64,000 nucleotides of DNA, from assembly GCA_963806145.1 (NCBI GenBank), contig CAWDXD010000006.1, positions 1 through 64,000 on the forward strand, written 5' to 3'. Positions 37,079 through 46,062 of this stretch are shown in pieces. The notes beneath the pieces were generated by a model that searched no databases, was not told the DNA's origin, and saw only the letters and a list, made by a program, of their open reading frames with translations. Numbering within the stretch: position 1 is the stretch's first letter; each line of letters opens with the position of its first letter. The DNA comes from DASXKD01 sp963806145 (GTDB lineage Bacteria > Actinomycetota > Actinomycetes > Streptosporangiales > Streptosporangiaceae). Made by a program: the position numbers and the translations under genes.

Positions 37079-37993
37079 ATGGGAGCACAGCTTCGCGCGG
37101 TCAGGCAGCGGATCCGGGCGATCCAGTCCACTGCCAAGATCACCCGCGCCCAGGAGCTCATCGCGTCCTCGCGGATCATCCAGGCACAGCAGCGGGTGCG
37201 GGCCTCGGCCCCCTACGCGGAGGAACTCACCCGCGCGGTGGAAGCGGTGGTCAGCCGGTCCGCGCACATCGATCATCCGCTGGTCCGCGAGCACGTCAGT
37301 GCCGAACGGGTGGCCATGCTGATCCTCACCAGCGACCGGGGCTTCGCCGGCGGCTACAACGCCAACGTGCTGCGCGAGGCACAGCGGCTGCGGGCGCTGC
37401 TCGAGGAGGAGCGCGGTGCCGCGGTGCAGACCTATGTGAGCGGGACCAAGGGCATCACCTGGCACCGGTTCCGCGAGCGCGAGCTGGCCGGGGAGTGGAG
37501 CGGTTTCTCCGAGCGGCCCGCCCCGGGCAACGCCGCCAAGATCGCCGAGGCGCTGATCGAGGCCTTCAACCGCCCGACGGCCGAGGGCGGCGTGGACGAG
37601 ATCCACCTCGTGTACACCCAGTTCGTGTCGATGCTCACGCAGCGGCCCGCGGTCCGGCGCATCCTGCCGCTGGAGGTGCGGGAGACCGAGGAGCAGCGCC
37701 CCGAGGGCCCGATCCCGCTGTATGAGTTCGAGCCGTCACCGCAGGCAGTACTGGATGCTCTTCTCCCGTTGTACGTGGAGAACCGGATCTACCATGCGCT
37801 GCTGGAGAGCGCGGCCGCCGAGATCGCGGCGCGGCGGCGGGCTATGAAGTCGGCCACCGACAACGCCAACGACCTGCTTGAGCAGTTCACCCGTGAGGCC
37901 AACAAGGCCCGCCAGGCCGAGATCACCCAGGAAATCAGCGAGATCGTCGGGGGCGCCAACGCGCTGGCCGAGACGCTCGCAGGGAGCGAGTGA
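37079..37993 (+). CDS. atpG: ATP synthase F1 subunit gamma
   Basis: A 304-residue central stalk subunit. The N-terminal helix (MGAQLRAVRQRIRAIQSTAK) and C-terminal helix (RRRAMKSATDNANDLLEQFT, then ARQAEITQEISEIVGGANAL) form the rotating coiled coil; the globular part includes LTSDRGFAGGYNANVL. It has ITRAQELIASSRI where most have an M in place of Q. 15 nt after atpA. Confidence 0.95.
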   Translation: MGAQLRAVRQRIRAIQSTAKITRAQELIASSRIIQAQQRVRASAPYAEELTRAVEAVVSRSAHIDHPLVREHVSAERVAMLILTSDRGFAGGYNANVLREAQRLRALLEEERGAAVQTYVSGTKGITWHRFRERELAGEWSGFSERPAPGNAAKIAEALIEAFNRPTAEGGVDEIHLVYTQFVSMLTQRPAVRRILPLEVRETEEQRPEGPIPLYEFEPSPQAVLDALLPLYVENRIYHALLESAAAEIAARRRAMKSATDNANDLLEQFTREANKARQAEITQEISEIVGGANALAETLAGSE

Positions 37994-38002
37994 GGGTCGG
38001 AG

Positions 38003-39466
38003 ATGACCGCAACCACAGAGAACTCAGCCACCGGCAGCGGCGGCCACGACGGCACTGGCCTGATCGGCCAGGTCGCAAGGGTCACCGGGCCCGTGGTGGA
38101 CGTGGAGTTCGGCGCCGAGCAGATGCCCGACATCTACAACGCGCTGCACGTCGATGTGACCCTGGGCGAGACGACCAGGATGCTGACCCTGGAGGTGGCG
38201 CTGCACATCGGGGACAACATGGTCCGGGCGATCTCCATGCAGCCCACCGACGGCCTGGTCCGCGGGGCCACGGTCACCGATACCGGCGGCCCGATCACGG
38301 TGCCGGTGGGCGACGTGACCAAGGGGCACGTGTTCAACGTGCTCGGCGAGACGCTGGATGTGCCCACCGAATCCCTGAAGATCACCGAGCGCTGGTCGAT
38401 CCACCGCGACGCCCCGGCGTTCGACCAGCTCGAGCCGAGGACGGAGATCCTGGAGACCGGGATCAAGGTCCTCGACCTGCTGACGCCGTACGTCAAGGGC
38501 GGCAAGGTCGGCCTGTTCGGCGGCGCGGGCGTCGGCAAGACCGTGCTCATCCAGGAAATGATCACCCGGGTCGCCAAGAACTTCGGCGGTGTCTCGGTGT
38601 TCGCCGGCGTCGGCGAGCGCACCCGTGAGGGCAACGACCTGATCATCGAGATGACCGAGTCGAACGTGATCAAGGACACCGCCCTGGTGTTCGGCCAGAT
38701 GGACGAGCCGCCCGGCACCCGGCTCCGGGTCGGGCTGAGCGCGCTGACCATGGCCGAGTACTTCCGCGATGTGCAGGGCCAGGACGTGCTGCTGTTCATC
38801 GACAACATCTTCCGGTTCACCCAGGCAGGCTCGGAGGTATCCACCCTGCTCGGCCGGATGCCCTCGGCGGTGGGGTACCAGCCCACGCTCGCCGACGAGA
38901 TGGGCCAGCTTCAGGAGCGGATCACCTCGACCCGGGGGCACTCGATCACCTCCATGCAGGCCATCTACGTCCCGGCCGACGACATCACCGACCCCGCCCC
39001 GCACACCACGTTCGCCCACCTGGACGCGACCACCGTGCTGTCCCGGGCGATCACCGAGAAGGGGATCTTCCCGGCCGTCGACCCGCTCGACTCCACCTCC
39101 CGCATCCTGGACGCCAAGTACGTCGGCGACGAGCACTACGAGGTGGCCCGCGAGGTGCAGCGGATCCTGCAGCGCTACAAGGAGCTGCAGGACATCATCG
39201 CGATCCTCGGCATCGACGAGCTGTCCGAAGAGGACCAGGTCACGGTCAAGCGGGCCCGGCGGATCGAGCGGTTCCTCTCGCACCCGATGTTCGTCGCCGA
39301 GCAGTTCACCGGCCAGCCGGGCGTGTTCGTGCCGCTGTCCGAGACGGTCTCCTCGTTCAAGGCGATCTGCGAGGGCAAGTACGACAACATCCCGGAGCAG
39401 GCGTTCTTCATGTGCGGCGGGATCGAGGACGTAGAGCGCAAGGCCGCGGAGCTGGAGAAGCAGTGA
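38003..39466 (+). CDS. atpD: ATP synthase F1 subunit beta
   Basis: A 487-residue catalytic subunit. P-loop GGAGVGKTVLIQE near 172-184, the catalytic Glu region GVGERTREGNDL, Walker B DVLLFIDNIFRF, the signature PAVDPLDSTSRIL and the DELSEED lever in ILGIDELSEEDQVTV. N-terminal extension of about 20 residues (TENSATGSGGHDGTG). ATG 9 nt after the atpG stop, with GTCGGAG upstream. Confidence 0.97.
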   Translation: MTATTENSATGSGGHDGTGLIGQVARVTGPVVDVEFGAEQMPDIYNALHVDVTLGETTRMLTLEVALHIGDNMVRAISMQPTDGLVRGATVTDTGGPITVPVGDVTKGHVFNVLGETLDVPTESLKITERWSIHRDAPAFDQLEPRTEILETGIKVLDLLTPYVKGGKVGLFGGAGVGKTVLIQEMITRVAKNFGGVSVFAGVGERTREGNDLIIEMTESNVIKDTALVFGQMDEPPGTRLRVGLSALTMAEYFRDVQGQDVLLFIDNIFRFTQAGSEVSTLLGRMPSAVGYQPTLADEMGQLQERITSTRGHSITSMQAIYVPADDITDPAPHTTFAHLDATTVLSRAITEKGIFPAVDPLDSTSRILDAKYVGDEHYEVAREVQRILQRYKELQDIIAILGIDELSEEDQVTVKRARRIERFLSHPMFVAEQFTGQPGVFVPLSETVSSFKAICEGKYDNIPEQAFFMCGGIEDVERKAAELEKQ

Positions 39467-39500
39467 ACGGAGCGCTCGAAGCGACGGGCGGGCCGGCCGC

Positions 39501-39917
39501 ATGAGCGTGCGAGTGGCGCTGGTGGCCCCGGACGGCGAGATCTGGTCCGGCATGGCCCGGATGGTGATCGCCAAGACCCTCGACGGCGACATCGGCATCC
39601 TCACCGGGCACCCGCCGGTGGTCGGGGTCCTGGCCGACGCGAGCCTGATCCGGATCCTGGACGTCGAGGACGGCGCGGCCAGCGACGAGCGGGAGATGCG
39701 CGCGGCGGTGAGCGGCGGCTTCCTCTCGGTCGCCGACGACCGGGTCTCGATCCTGGTGCGCCAGGCCGAGCTCGGCTCCCAGGTGGAGGTCAACGCCGCC
39801 CGGGCCCGGCTGGAGACCGCGCTGTCCGAGGCCGGGCAGTTGCCGCCGGGCGAGGCCGAGCCCCTTGAGGTGAGATACTCCCGCGCCGTGCTGCGGGCCG
39901 CCGGCGACCAGTCCTGA
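39501..39917 (+). CDS. atpC: ATP synthase F1 subunit epsilon
   Basis: A 138-residue subunit: an N-terminal beta sandwich (VALVAPDGEIWSGMARMVIA, DGDIGILTGHPPVVGVL) and two C-terminal helices (VNAARARLETALSEAG), which in other bacteria can inhibit ATP hydrolysis. Last F1Fo gene; a DUF2550 gene follows after 24 nt. Confidence 0.93.
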   Translation: MSVRVALVAPDGEIWSGMARMVIAKTLDGDIGILTGHPPVVGVLADASLIRILDVEDGAASDEREMRAAVSGGFLSVADDRVSILVRQAELGSQVEVNAARARLETALSEAGQLPPGEAEPLEVRYSRAVLRAAGDQS

Positions 39918-39941
39918 CGGGCGCCAGCAGCCGGGCCGGGG

Positions 39942-40385
39942 ATGAGCAAAGCGATTGCGCTCGATGCGGCCTGGATCTTCGCCGCATTCCTGGCCATCGT
40001 CGTGCTCTGCGCGATCGGCCTGGCCACCCGCCGGATGCTCCTCGATCGCGGCGGCGGCACGGTGGAGTGCGGGCTGCGCAGGCCAGGCGGCACCTGGCGG
40101 CTGGGCGTCGCCGCCTACGCAGGGGATGAGCTGCGCTGGTACGACGCGGTCGGCGTGCTGCTCACCCCGGAGGAGGTGCTGGCCCGGCGGACGCTGTCTG
40201 TGGCGTCCAGGCGCGAGGCCTATCCCGCCGAAGCCACCCAGCTGGGACAGGGGATGGTCGTGGTGTCCTGCACCGTGGGGGAGACGCCGGAGAACGTGGA
40301 ACTGGCCATGGCCGAGGGCGCGCTGACCGGTTTCCTGGCCTGGCTGGAATCCGCCCCGCCCGGCTCCTACCCGCTCAGCCCCTAG
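39942..40385 (+). CDS. DUF2550 membrane-anchored protein
   Basis: A 147-residue protein with one N-terminal membrane helix (AWIFAAFLAIVVLCAIGLA) and a soluble domain with GTVECGLRRPGGTWRLGVAAY, LRWYDAVGVLLTPEEVLARR and a C-terminal LTGFLAWLESAPPGSYPLSP. This is the DUF2550 family, which follows atpC in many actinobacteria; its function is unknown. Probably co-transcribed with the atp operon. Confidence 0.85.
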   Translation: MSKAIALDAAWIFAAFLAIVVLCAIGLATRRMLLDRGGGTVECGLRRPGGTWRLGVAAYAGDELRWYDAVGVLLTPEEVLARRTLSVASRREAYPAEATQLGQGMVVVSCTVGETPENVELAMAEGALTGFLAWLESAPPGSYPLSP

Positions 40386-40433
40386 CCGGCCCGCTCCGCC
40401 CCGGGCGAGCACGCCCAGCGCCGGACGGCGCGG

Positions 40434-41039
40434 TCAGCGTTCGCCGCCCGGCTTCCACAGCACGTCGCCATGTCCAGCGTTGGCCCGGCGGCCCAGGATG
40501 AACAACAGGTCAGAGAGCCGGTTCAGGTACCTGGCGGTGGCCGGGTTCACCGAGTCGGGGTAGGCCTCCAGGGCCGCCCAGGCGCTGCGCTCGGCCCGGC
40601 GCACCACCGTGCGGGCGGTGTGCAGCAGCGCCGCCCCTGGCGTGCCGCCGGGCAGGATGAAGCTGCGCAGCGTGGGCAGGCCCTCGTTGTGCTCGTCGCA
40701 CGCCCGCTCCAGGTCGCTCACATAGCCGTCATCGACCCGCAGCGGCGGGTACTTCGGATCGCTGACCACCGGGTTGCACAGGTCGGCGCCGACGTCGAAC
40801 AGTTCGTTCTGAATCCGGGTGAGCAGCGCCGCGATACCGGAGTCAAGCTGGCCGAGCGCGAGCGCGGTGCCGATCGCGCTGTTGGCCTCGTCCACGTCGG
40901 CGTAGGCGGCCAGCCGCGGATCCCCCTTGGCCACGCGGCTGCCGTCCCCGAGCGCGGTGGTCCCGCCGTCCCCGGTCCTGGTGTAGATGCGGGAGAGCAC
41001 CACGGGGTTGTCGCGGGCGTCTTTGGCGTCTGCTGGCAT
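40434..41039 (-). CDS. PduO-type cob(I)alamin adenosyltransferase
   Basis: A 201-residue enzyme attaching adenosine from ATP to reduced cobalamin to make coenzyme B12. SRIYTRTGDGGTTALGDGSR is the ATP-binding signature. DVDEANSAIGTAL, the LFDVGADLCNP segment and C-terminal RRAERSAWAALE and LNRLSDLLFILGR are typical. Its product is needed by the mutase served by mce and meaB further right. TACGGT ends 6 nt before the ATG, suggesting a leaderless mRNA; no cobalamin riboswitch is seen. Convergent with the atp operon. Confidence 0.92.
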   Translation of the reverse strand: MPADAKDARDNPVVLSRIYTRTGDGGTTALGDGSRVAKGDPRLAAYADVDEANSAIGTALALGQLDSGIAALLTRIQNELFDVGADLCNPVVSDPKYPPLRVDDGYVSDLERACDEHNEGLPTLRSFILPGGTPGAALLHTARTVVRRAERSAWAALEAYPDSVNPATARYLNRLSDLLFILGRRANAGHGDVLWKPGGER

Positions 41040-41113
41040 GGACTCACCGTAGCGGGCCGGGCGGCGGGTTAGGGTTGTCCCCTACGCACGCGTTCTGCGG
41101 TCTTGAGGTGGCT

Positions 41114-42763
41114 GTGTACGACTATGTCATCGTTGGTGCCGGCAGCGCGGGATGTGTCCTGGCGCTGCGCCTCACCGAGAACCCCTCGGCACGGGTTCTG
41201 CTGCTCGAAGCCGGCCCACCGGACGATGCCGATGAGATCCACATCCCGGCGGCGCTGAACCTGCTGTTCCAGAGCACCTACGACTGGGACTTCCGCACCG
41301 TCCCCCAGGAGCGGGCGGCAGGGCGGGCCATCTACTGGCCGCGCGGGAAGATGCTCGGCGGGTCTTCGTCGATGAACGCCATGATCTACATCCGGGGCAA
41401 CCGGCACGACTACGACACCTGGCGAGACGAGTACGGCTGCAGCGGCTGGGGTTACGCCGACCTGATGCCGTACTTCCGCCGGGCCGAGGGCAACTCCCGC
41501 GGTGCCGATGCCTACCACGGCGGGACCGGGCCGCTGTCCGTGTCCGACCTGGCCTTCCAGTCGGCGATGACCAAGACGTGGGTCGCCGCCGCCCAGGAGT
41601 GCGGGCTGCCCGCCAACGACGACTTCAACGGCGCGCAGCAGGACGGGAGCGGCTTCTACCAGGTGACGCAGAAGGATGGCCGCCGGTGCTCGGCCGCGGA
41701 CGCCTACCTCCGCCCCGCCATGGCGCGGCCCGGCCTTGAGGTCAAGACCGACGTGCGCGTCACCAAGGTCGTCGTGGAGGGCGGCCGGGCCGCCGGGGTG
41801 CGGTACCTGCAGCGGGGCGTCGAGGAGACCGCCTACGTGCAGGGCGAGGTGATTCTGAGCGCCGGCACCATCGGCAGCCCGCAACTGCTCATGCTGTCCG
41901 GCATCGGGCCCGCCAACGACCTGCGCGATGCCGGCGTCAGCGTGATCGTGGACAGCCCCGGCGTGGGCGCAAACCTGTCCGATCACCCGGTCGTGCCCGC
42001 AATCTGGCGGACCCCGAAGGTGCCCGCCCTGTGGGAGAAGGCAGGCCCGAAGAACCTGTTCCGCTGGCAGCTACGCCATTCCGGCCCGTTCACCTCGAAC
42101 GTCGCCGAGGCCGGCGGGTTCAGCCGGACCCGGCCGTCGCTGGCCGCGCCCGACCTGCAGTGGCACGCGCTGCCCACCCCGTTCCTGAACGAGGGCCTGG
42201 CCGACCCGCAGACCCGGGCGTTCACGCTGCTCGTCACGCTGGTCGATGTCGGCAGCCGCGGCCGGATCTGGCTGCGCAGCGCCGACCCGCGGCACAAGCC
42301 CGCGATCGACCCGGCCTACCTGTCCGACAGCACGGACATCGCCCCGCTGGTGGAAGGCGTCCGGATGGCCCGCGAGTTCGCGGTGGCGAGTGCGCTGGCC
42401 AAGGTCTGCACCGAAGAACTCGCCCCAGGTCCGGAGGTGCATACGGACGCCGAGGTGCGCGAGTGGATCCGGCGTGACCTGGGCACCCTGTACCACCCGG
42501 TCGGGACCTGCGCCATGGGCGGCGACTCCCGGCTGGCCGTCGCCAAGATCACCAGCGTGGTGGACCCGGAACTGCGGGTGCGCGGCGTCGAGGGCCTGCG
42601 GGTCGTGGACGCGTCGGTCATGCCGGCCGTACCGCGGGGCAACACCAACGCCCCCACCATCGCCATCGCCGAGCGCGCCGCGGACCTGATCCTCGGCCGG
42701 GCGCCGCTGGAACCCGCCGACCCGGCCCTGGAGCCTGAGCCGCTCCCCGTCGAACTGGCCTGA
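41114..42763 (+). CDS. GMC-family FAD oxidoreductase (choline dehydrogenase-like)
   Basis: A 549-residue flavoprotein. ADP-binding YVIVGAGSAGCVLALRL, the first GMC signature GKMLGGSSSMNAMIYIRG, the second signature GTIGSPQLLMLSGIGP, and the catalytic pair His in LYHPVGTCAMGG and Asn in RGNTNAPTIAIAERA (an H/N pair, as in choline oxidase/dehydrogenase). It oxidises an alcohol; the substrate is unknown. The GTG at 41114 is chosen for the FAD-fold start YDYVIVGAG and GAGG about 7 nt upstream, although the frame is open from 41075. An aldehyde dehydrogenase converges on it and could act on its product. Confidence 0.88.
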   Translation: MYDYVIVGAGSAGCVLALRLTENPSARVLLLEAGPPDDADEIHIPAALNLLFQSTYDWDFRTVPQERAAGRAIYWPRGKMLGGSSSMNAMIYIRGNRHDYDTWRDEYGCSGWGYADLMPYFRRAEGNSRGADAYHGGTGPLSVSDLAFQSAMTKTWVAAAQECGLPANDDFNGAQQDGSGFYQVTQKDGRRCSAADAYLRPAMARPGLEVKTDVRVTKVVVEGGRAAGVRYLQRGVEETAYVQGEVILSAGTIGSPQLLMLSGIGPANDLRDAGVSVIVDSPGVGANLSDHPVVPAIWRTPKVPALWEKAGPKNLFRWQLRHSGPFTSNVAEAGGFSRTRPSLAAPDLQWHALPTPFLNEGLADPQTRAFTLLVTLVDVGSRGRIWLRSADPRHKPAIDPAYLSDSTDIAPLVEGVRMAREFAVASALAKVCTEELAPGPEVHTDAEVREWIRRDLGTLYHPVGTCAMGGDSRLAVAKITSVVDPELRVRGVEGLRVVDASVMPAVPRGNTNAPTIAIAERAADLILGRAPLEPADPALEPEPLPVELA

Positions 42764-42986
42764 CCCCGGCGCCCGGAGAACTGCCCATCGGGGTAATCCG
42801 GGCGGCGGAACGGCGCGCCCGGCCGCATGCGGCCTGACTCAGCCCGTGCCGGCGCAATCGGCGCTCAATCTTCGCTAAATCCTCCGCTGACATGCTTCGG
42901 GCAAGTGCCTGAGCGGCCAGTCGGCGGGGGCCTGGCCGCTCGGACAGGTGCCAGGGCGGCCAGGCGCGGGGGCCTAGCCACCCGGA

Positions 42987-43040
42987 GCTATCGCTGAGTG
43001 GGGCCCCGAAGGGGAGAGCGGGGATCCACTCAGCGATAGC
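42987..43040. terminator. Bidirectional hairpin with 15-bp perfect arms
   Basis: GCTATCGCTGAGTGG (42987-43001) pairs perfectly with CCACTCAGCGATAGC (43026-43040); the inner loop has a further GGCCCC/GGGG-type pairing. The right arm contains the last codons and stop of the aldehyde dehydrogenase gene, so it is read from both sides. Confidence 0.75.
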
Positions 43041-44538
43041 GCTTGCCGTGCAGCAGGGTGGTGAGCGACAGCAGCCGGCTCATGTCCTTGTCGCTGCGCG
43101 CCAGCGTGGTCAGGTTCAGCGGCGGCTTCATCCGCTGCCGGGTGATCGACTTGGGCCGGGTGAACTCCCGCAGCCCGTCCGCGCCGTGGATCCGGCCGAA
43201 ACCGGAGTCGCCGACCCCGCCGAACGGGAGCGACGGCACGGTCGCGTACGCGATCACCGAGTTGATCGAGGTCATGCCGCTGCGCAGCGCCCGCGCCGTG
43301 GCCATGGCCTTCTTCGCGTTCCCGGCGAACACCGCGGAGCCGAGCGCGAACCGGCTCGCGTTCGCCAGTTTCACCGCCTCGGGCAGGTCGTTCACCCTGG
43401 TCACCGTGATGGTGGGCCCGAACGTCTCGTCCTGCACCGCCATGCTCTGCTCCGGCACATCGGCCAGCAGCACCGGGTCCACGTAAGGGCGGCGGATGCT
43501 CTGCATGCCGCCAATGACCGCGCGCCCGCCCCGGGCCAGGGCGTCCGCGATGTGGTCCTCCACCACGTCAAGCTGGCCGGGCATGGTCATCGGCCCGTAG
43601 GTGGCCTCCCGGTCGTCGCCGGCCCGCGCCGCGGCCATCCGCTCGGACAGTTTCTCCACGAACGAGTGGTAGACCTCATCCACGACGTAGACCCGCTCTA
43701 CCCCGATGCAGGTCTGCCCGGCGTTGGACACCGCGCCCCAGGCGGCGGCGTCGGCGGCCGCGTCCAGGTCCGCGTCGGCACCCACGAGCATGGCGTCCTT
43801 ACCGCCGCACTCGGCGATCATCGGCGTCAGGTTCTGCGCGCACGCGGCCATCACCTTGCGGGCGGTGGGGCTCGACCCGGTGAACGCGATCTTGTTGACC
43901 GCGCTCAGCGCGAGCGCCTCGCCGGTCGTCCCCGCGCCCGTGATCAGTTGCAGCACCGGCTTCTCCGGCACGACCTCCGCGAACGAGCTGACCAGCCAGC
44001 CGCCGACGGCGGGGGTGAGCTCGCTCGGCTTGAACACCACGGCGTTGCCCGCCGCGAGCGCGTAGGCCAGCGAGCCCATCGGGGTGAACACCGGGTAGTT
44101 CCACGGGCCGATCACGCCGATCACGCCGAGCGGCGCGTACTCGACGTAGGAGGCCTGGTTCAGCGCGGTGAGCCCGCTGCGCACCCGGTGCCCGCTCAGC
44201 ACCCGGCGGGCGTTCTTGGCTGCCCAGTCGATGTGCACGATCGCCAGGACGATCTCCAGCTTGGCGTCGTCCAGTGGCTTGCCTGTCTCGGTGTGCACGA
44301 GTGCGGCGAGCCGCCCGATGTAGCGCGTCAGGTGCGACTTCCAGGCCAGCAGGCGGGTCTGCCGCTGCTTCCAGTCCAGCCCGGCCCACCAGGTCGCGGC
44401 ATCGTGCGCCCGCTCCACGGTGGCGTTCACCTCGGCCTGGCCGAACACCGGGAAGGTGGCGATGACTTCGGAGGTCGCCGGGTCGACCGAATCGAAGGTC
44501 TCCGGGGCACTGGTCTGTCCTGCATGCAGCGTGTCCAT
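43030..44538 (-). CDS. Aldehyde dehydrogenase family protein
   Basis: A 502-residue NAD(P)-dependent enzyme. LGVIGVIGPWNYPVFTPMGS, FKPSELTPAVG, the Rossmann FTGSSPTARKVMA, catalytic Glu in IAECGGKDAMLV and catalytic Cys near residue 276 in SNAGQTCIGVERVYV, then QDETFGPTITVTRV. Close to succinate-semialdehyde or long-chain aldehyde dehydrogenases; the substrate is not predictable. The ATG at 44538 has GAGGA 4 nt upstream; an ATG at 44568 would add 10 residues. The last codons form one arm of the terminator hairpin. Confidence 0.88.
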   Translation of the reverse strand: MDTLHAGQTSAPETFDSVDPATSEVIATFPVFGQAEVNATVERAHDAATWWAGLDWKQRQTRLLAWKSHLTRYIGRLAALVHTETGKPLDDAKLEIVLAIVHIDWAAKNARRVLSGHRVRSGLTALNQASYVEYAPLGVIGVIGPWNYPVFTPMGSLAYALAAGNAVVFKPSELTPAVGGWLVSSFAEVVPEKPVLQLITGAGTTGEALALSAVNKIAFTGSSPTARKVMAACAQNLTPMIAECGGKDAMLVGADADLDAAADAAAWGAVSNAGQTCIGVERVYVVDEVYHSFVEKLSERMAAARAGDDREATYGPMTMPGQLDVVEDHIADALARGGRAVIGGMQSIRRPYVDPVLLADVPEQSMAVQDETFGPTITVTRVNDLPEAVKLANASRFALGSAVFAGNAKKAMATARALRSGMTSINSVIAYATVPSLPFGGVGDSGFGRIHGADGLREFTRPKSITRQRMKPPLNLTTLARSDKDMSRLLSLTTLLHGKRYR

Positions 44539-44671
44539 CGCGTCCTCGCGTCTAGCCCGGGCCGCCATGCGCCGGCCTGTTACGCGCTAGTAAACCATCG
44601 CCGGCGCCCGCTCAGATACCGCCGCCGGGCCGCACCGGCCCGGCACCGCTCATCTGGTTGACTGGGGGATC

Positions 44672-46021
44672 GTGCACACCGAGCCGCTGCAGCCGCCCGA
44701 ACGGCCATATGTGCTGTTGAGCTGCGCAATGTCCGTGGATGGCTGTCTGGACGCGCCGGGCCCGGAGCGGCTCGTGCTGTCCGGTCACGCCGACCTCGAC
44801 CGGGTGGACGCCGAGCGGTCCGAGGCGGACGCGATCATGGTCGGCGCGGGTACCATCCGCCGCGACAACCCGCGCCTGGTGATCCGCTCGGCGGCGCGCC
44901 GGGCCGGCCGGGTGCGCCGCGGCCTCCCCGAGAACCCGGTCAGGGTGACCCTCACCGCCAGCGGCGACCTAGACCCGTCAGCCTGGTTCTTCGACGCCAC
45001 CAGTGGCGCCGGTCCCGTTGTCTACTGCGCTGCCCCCCAGGCGCCCAGGCTCCAGAACATGCTGAACGATATTGCCCCGGTCATCGCCGTCCCGCCGCCC
45101 ATGGGCCTCGGCGCGATCCTTGCCGACCTGTCCCGCCGCGGCGTGCACCGCCTGCTGGTCGAGGGCGGGGCACGGCTGGGACGCGAGTTCCTCGCGAACG
45201 GGTTCGTGGACGAACTGGCCCTGGCCGTGGCCCCGTTCTTCGTCGGCGCGGCGGCGGCGCCACGGTTCGCCGGGGCCGGTGTGTACCCGCATGACCCCGC
45301 ACGGCCGATGCGCCTGGCGGAGGTACGCCAGCTCGACGATGTCGTATTGCTGCGATACCTGCTCGGCGGGGACGGCCGCCGGGCGCGCGGCGAAGCGTGG
45401 GCGCGGCCGGACCGTGGCGACCGGGACTTGCAAGCCGGTGGGTTCCAGGGCGAGCCGGAGGCACGGGACCGTGGCGACCGGGACCCGGAATCCAGCGGGA
45501 TCCCGGGGCGGATCGTGACCGCGGGGGACCCGGGCGCACCAGGCGCCGGCGCGGCGGCGAACGCCGCCGACCGGGGCTGGCTGGCCCAGGCGATCGACCT
45601 GTCGCGCCGCTGCCCGCCGTCGCGGGCCGCTTACGCGGTCGGCGCCATCATCGTGGCGGCCGACGGCGCGGTGCTGGCCACCGGCCACTCCAGGGAGACC
45701 AGCCCGCTCGACCACGCGGAGGAGGCGGCGCTCGCCAAGATCGGCCCGGCCGGCTCCCGGCTCGGCGGCGCCACCCTCTACAGCTCGCTGGAACCGTGCC
45801 GGGTCCGTGCCTCCCGGCCCGTCCCGTGTGCGGAGCTCATCATCACCGCGGGCCTGCGCCGGGTGGTGATCGCCTGGCTGGAGCCGCCGGTCTTCGCCCC
45901 GGGGGGAGGGGCCGCCCTGCTCCGCGGGGCAGGGATTACCGTGGTGGAGGTCCCCGGACTGGCCGCCGAGGCGCGCGCCGTCAACGCCGCGGTCCTCGGC
46001 GAGCAGGGCCCGGCTTCATGA
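44672..46021 (+). CDS. RibD-like reductase-deaminase fusion in swapped order
   Basis: A 449-residue protein. Residues about 10-230 are a RibD C-terminal/dihydrofolate reductase-like domain (YVLLSCAMSVDGCLD, EADAIMVGAGTIRRDNPRL, RLLVEGGARLGREFL). A linker of about 80 residues carries near-repeats (GDRDLQAGG, GDRDPESSG). Residues about 315-445 are a cytidine-deaminase-like zinc domain with DHAEEAAL and SSLEPCRVRASRPVPCAELI. Canonical RibD has the deaminase first; here it is last and the two Cys are spaced as P-C-x9-P-C. It could be a riboflavin-pathway enzyme or act on another pyrimidine or pterin. GTG start without a clear ribosome binding site. Confidence 0.8.
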   Translation: MHTEPLQPPERPYVLLSCAMSVDGCLDAPGPERLVLSGHADLDRVDAERSEADAIMVGAGTIRRDNPRLVIRSAARRAGRVRRGLPENPVRVTLTASGDLDPSAWFFDATSGAGPVVYCAAPQAPRLQNMLNDIAPVIAVPPPMGLGAILADLSRRGVHRLLVEGGARLGREFLANGFVDELALAVAPFFVGAAAAPRFAGAGVYPHDPARPMRLAEVRQLDDVVLLRYLLGGDGRRARGEAWARPDRGDRDLQAGGFQGEPEARDRGDRDPESSGIPGRIVTAGDPGAPGAGAAANAADRGWLAQAIDLSRRCPPSRAAYAVGAIIVAADGAVLATGHSRETSPLDHAEEAALAKIGPAGSRLGGATLYSSLEPCRVRASRPVPCAELIITAGLRRVVIAWLEPPVFAPGGGAALLRGAGITVVEVPGLAAEARAVNAAVLGEQGPAS

Positions 46022-46062
46022 CCACAGGCGGTTGACCTCGCATGGCGCGGAAGGGCGGCAGC

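Noticed and set aside
38024..40093. 689-codon minus-strand open frame
   Set aside because: Antisense to atpD and atpC; no recognisable domain.
41040..41113. Cobalamin riboswitch for the adenosyltransferase
   Set aside because: The gene appears leaderless and the gap to the GMC gene is too short for a B12 riboswitch.
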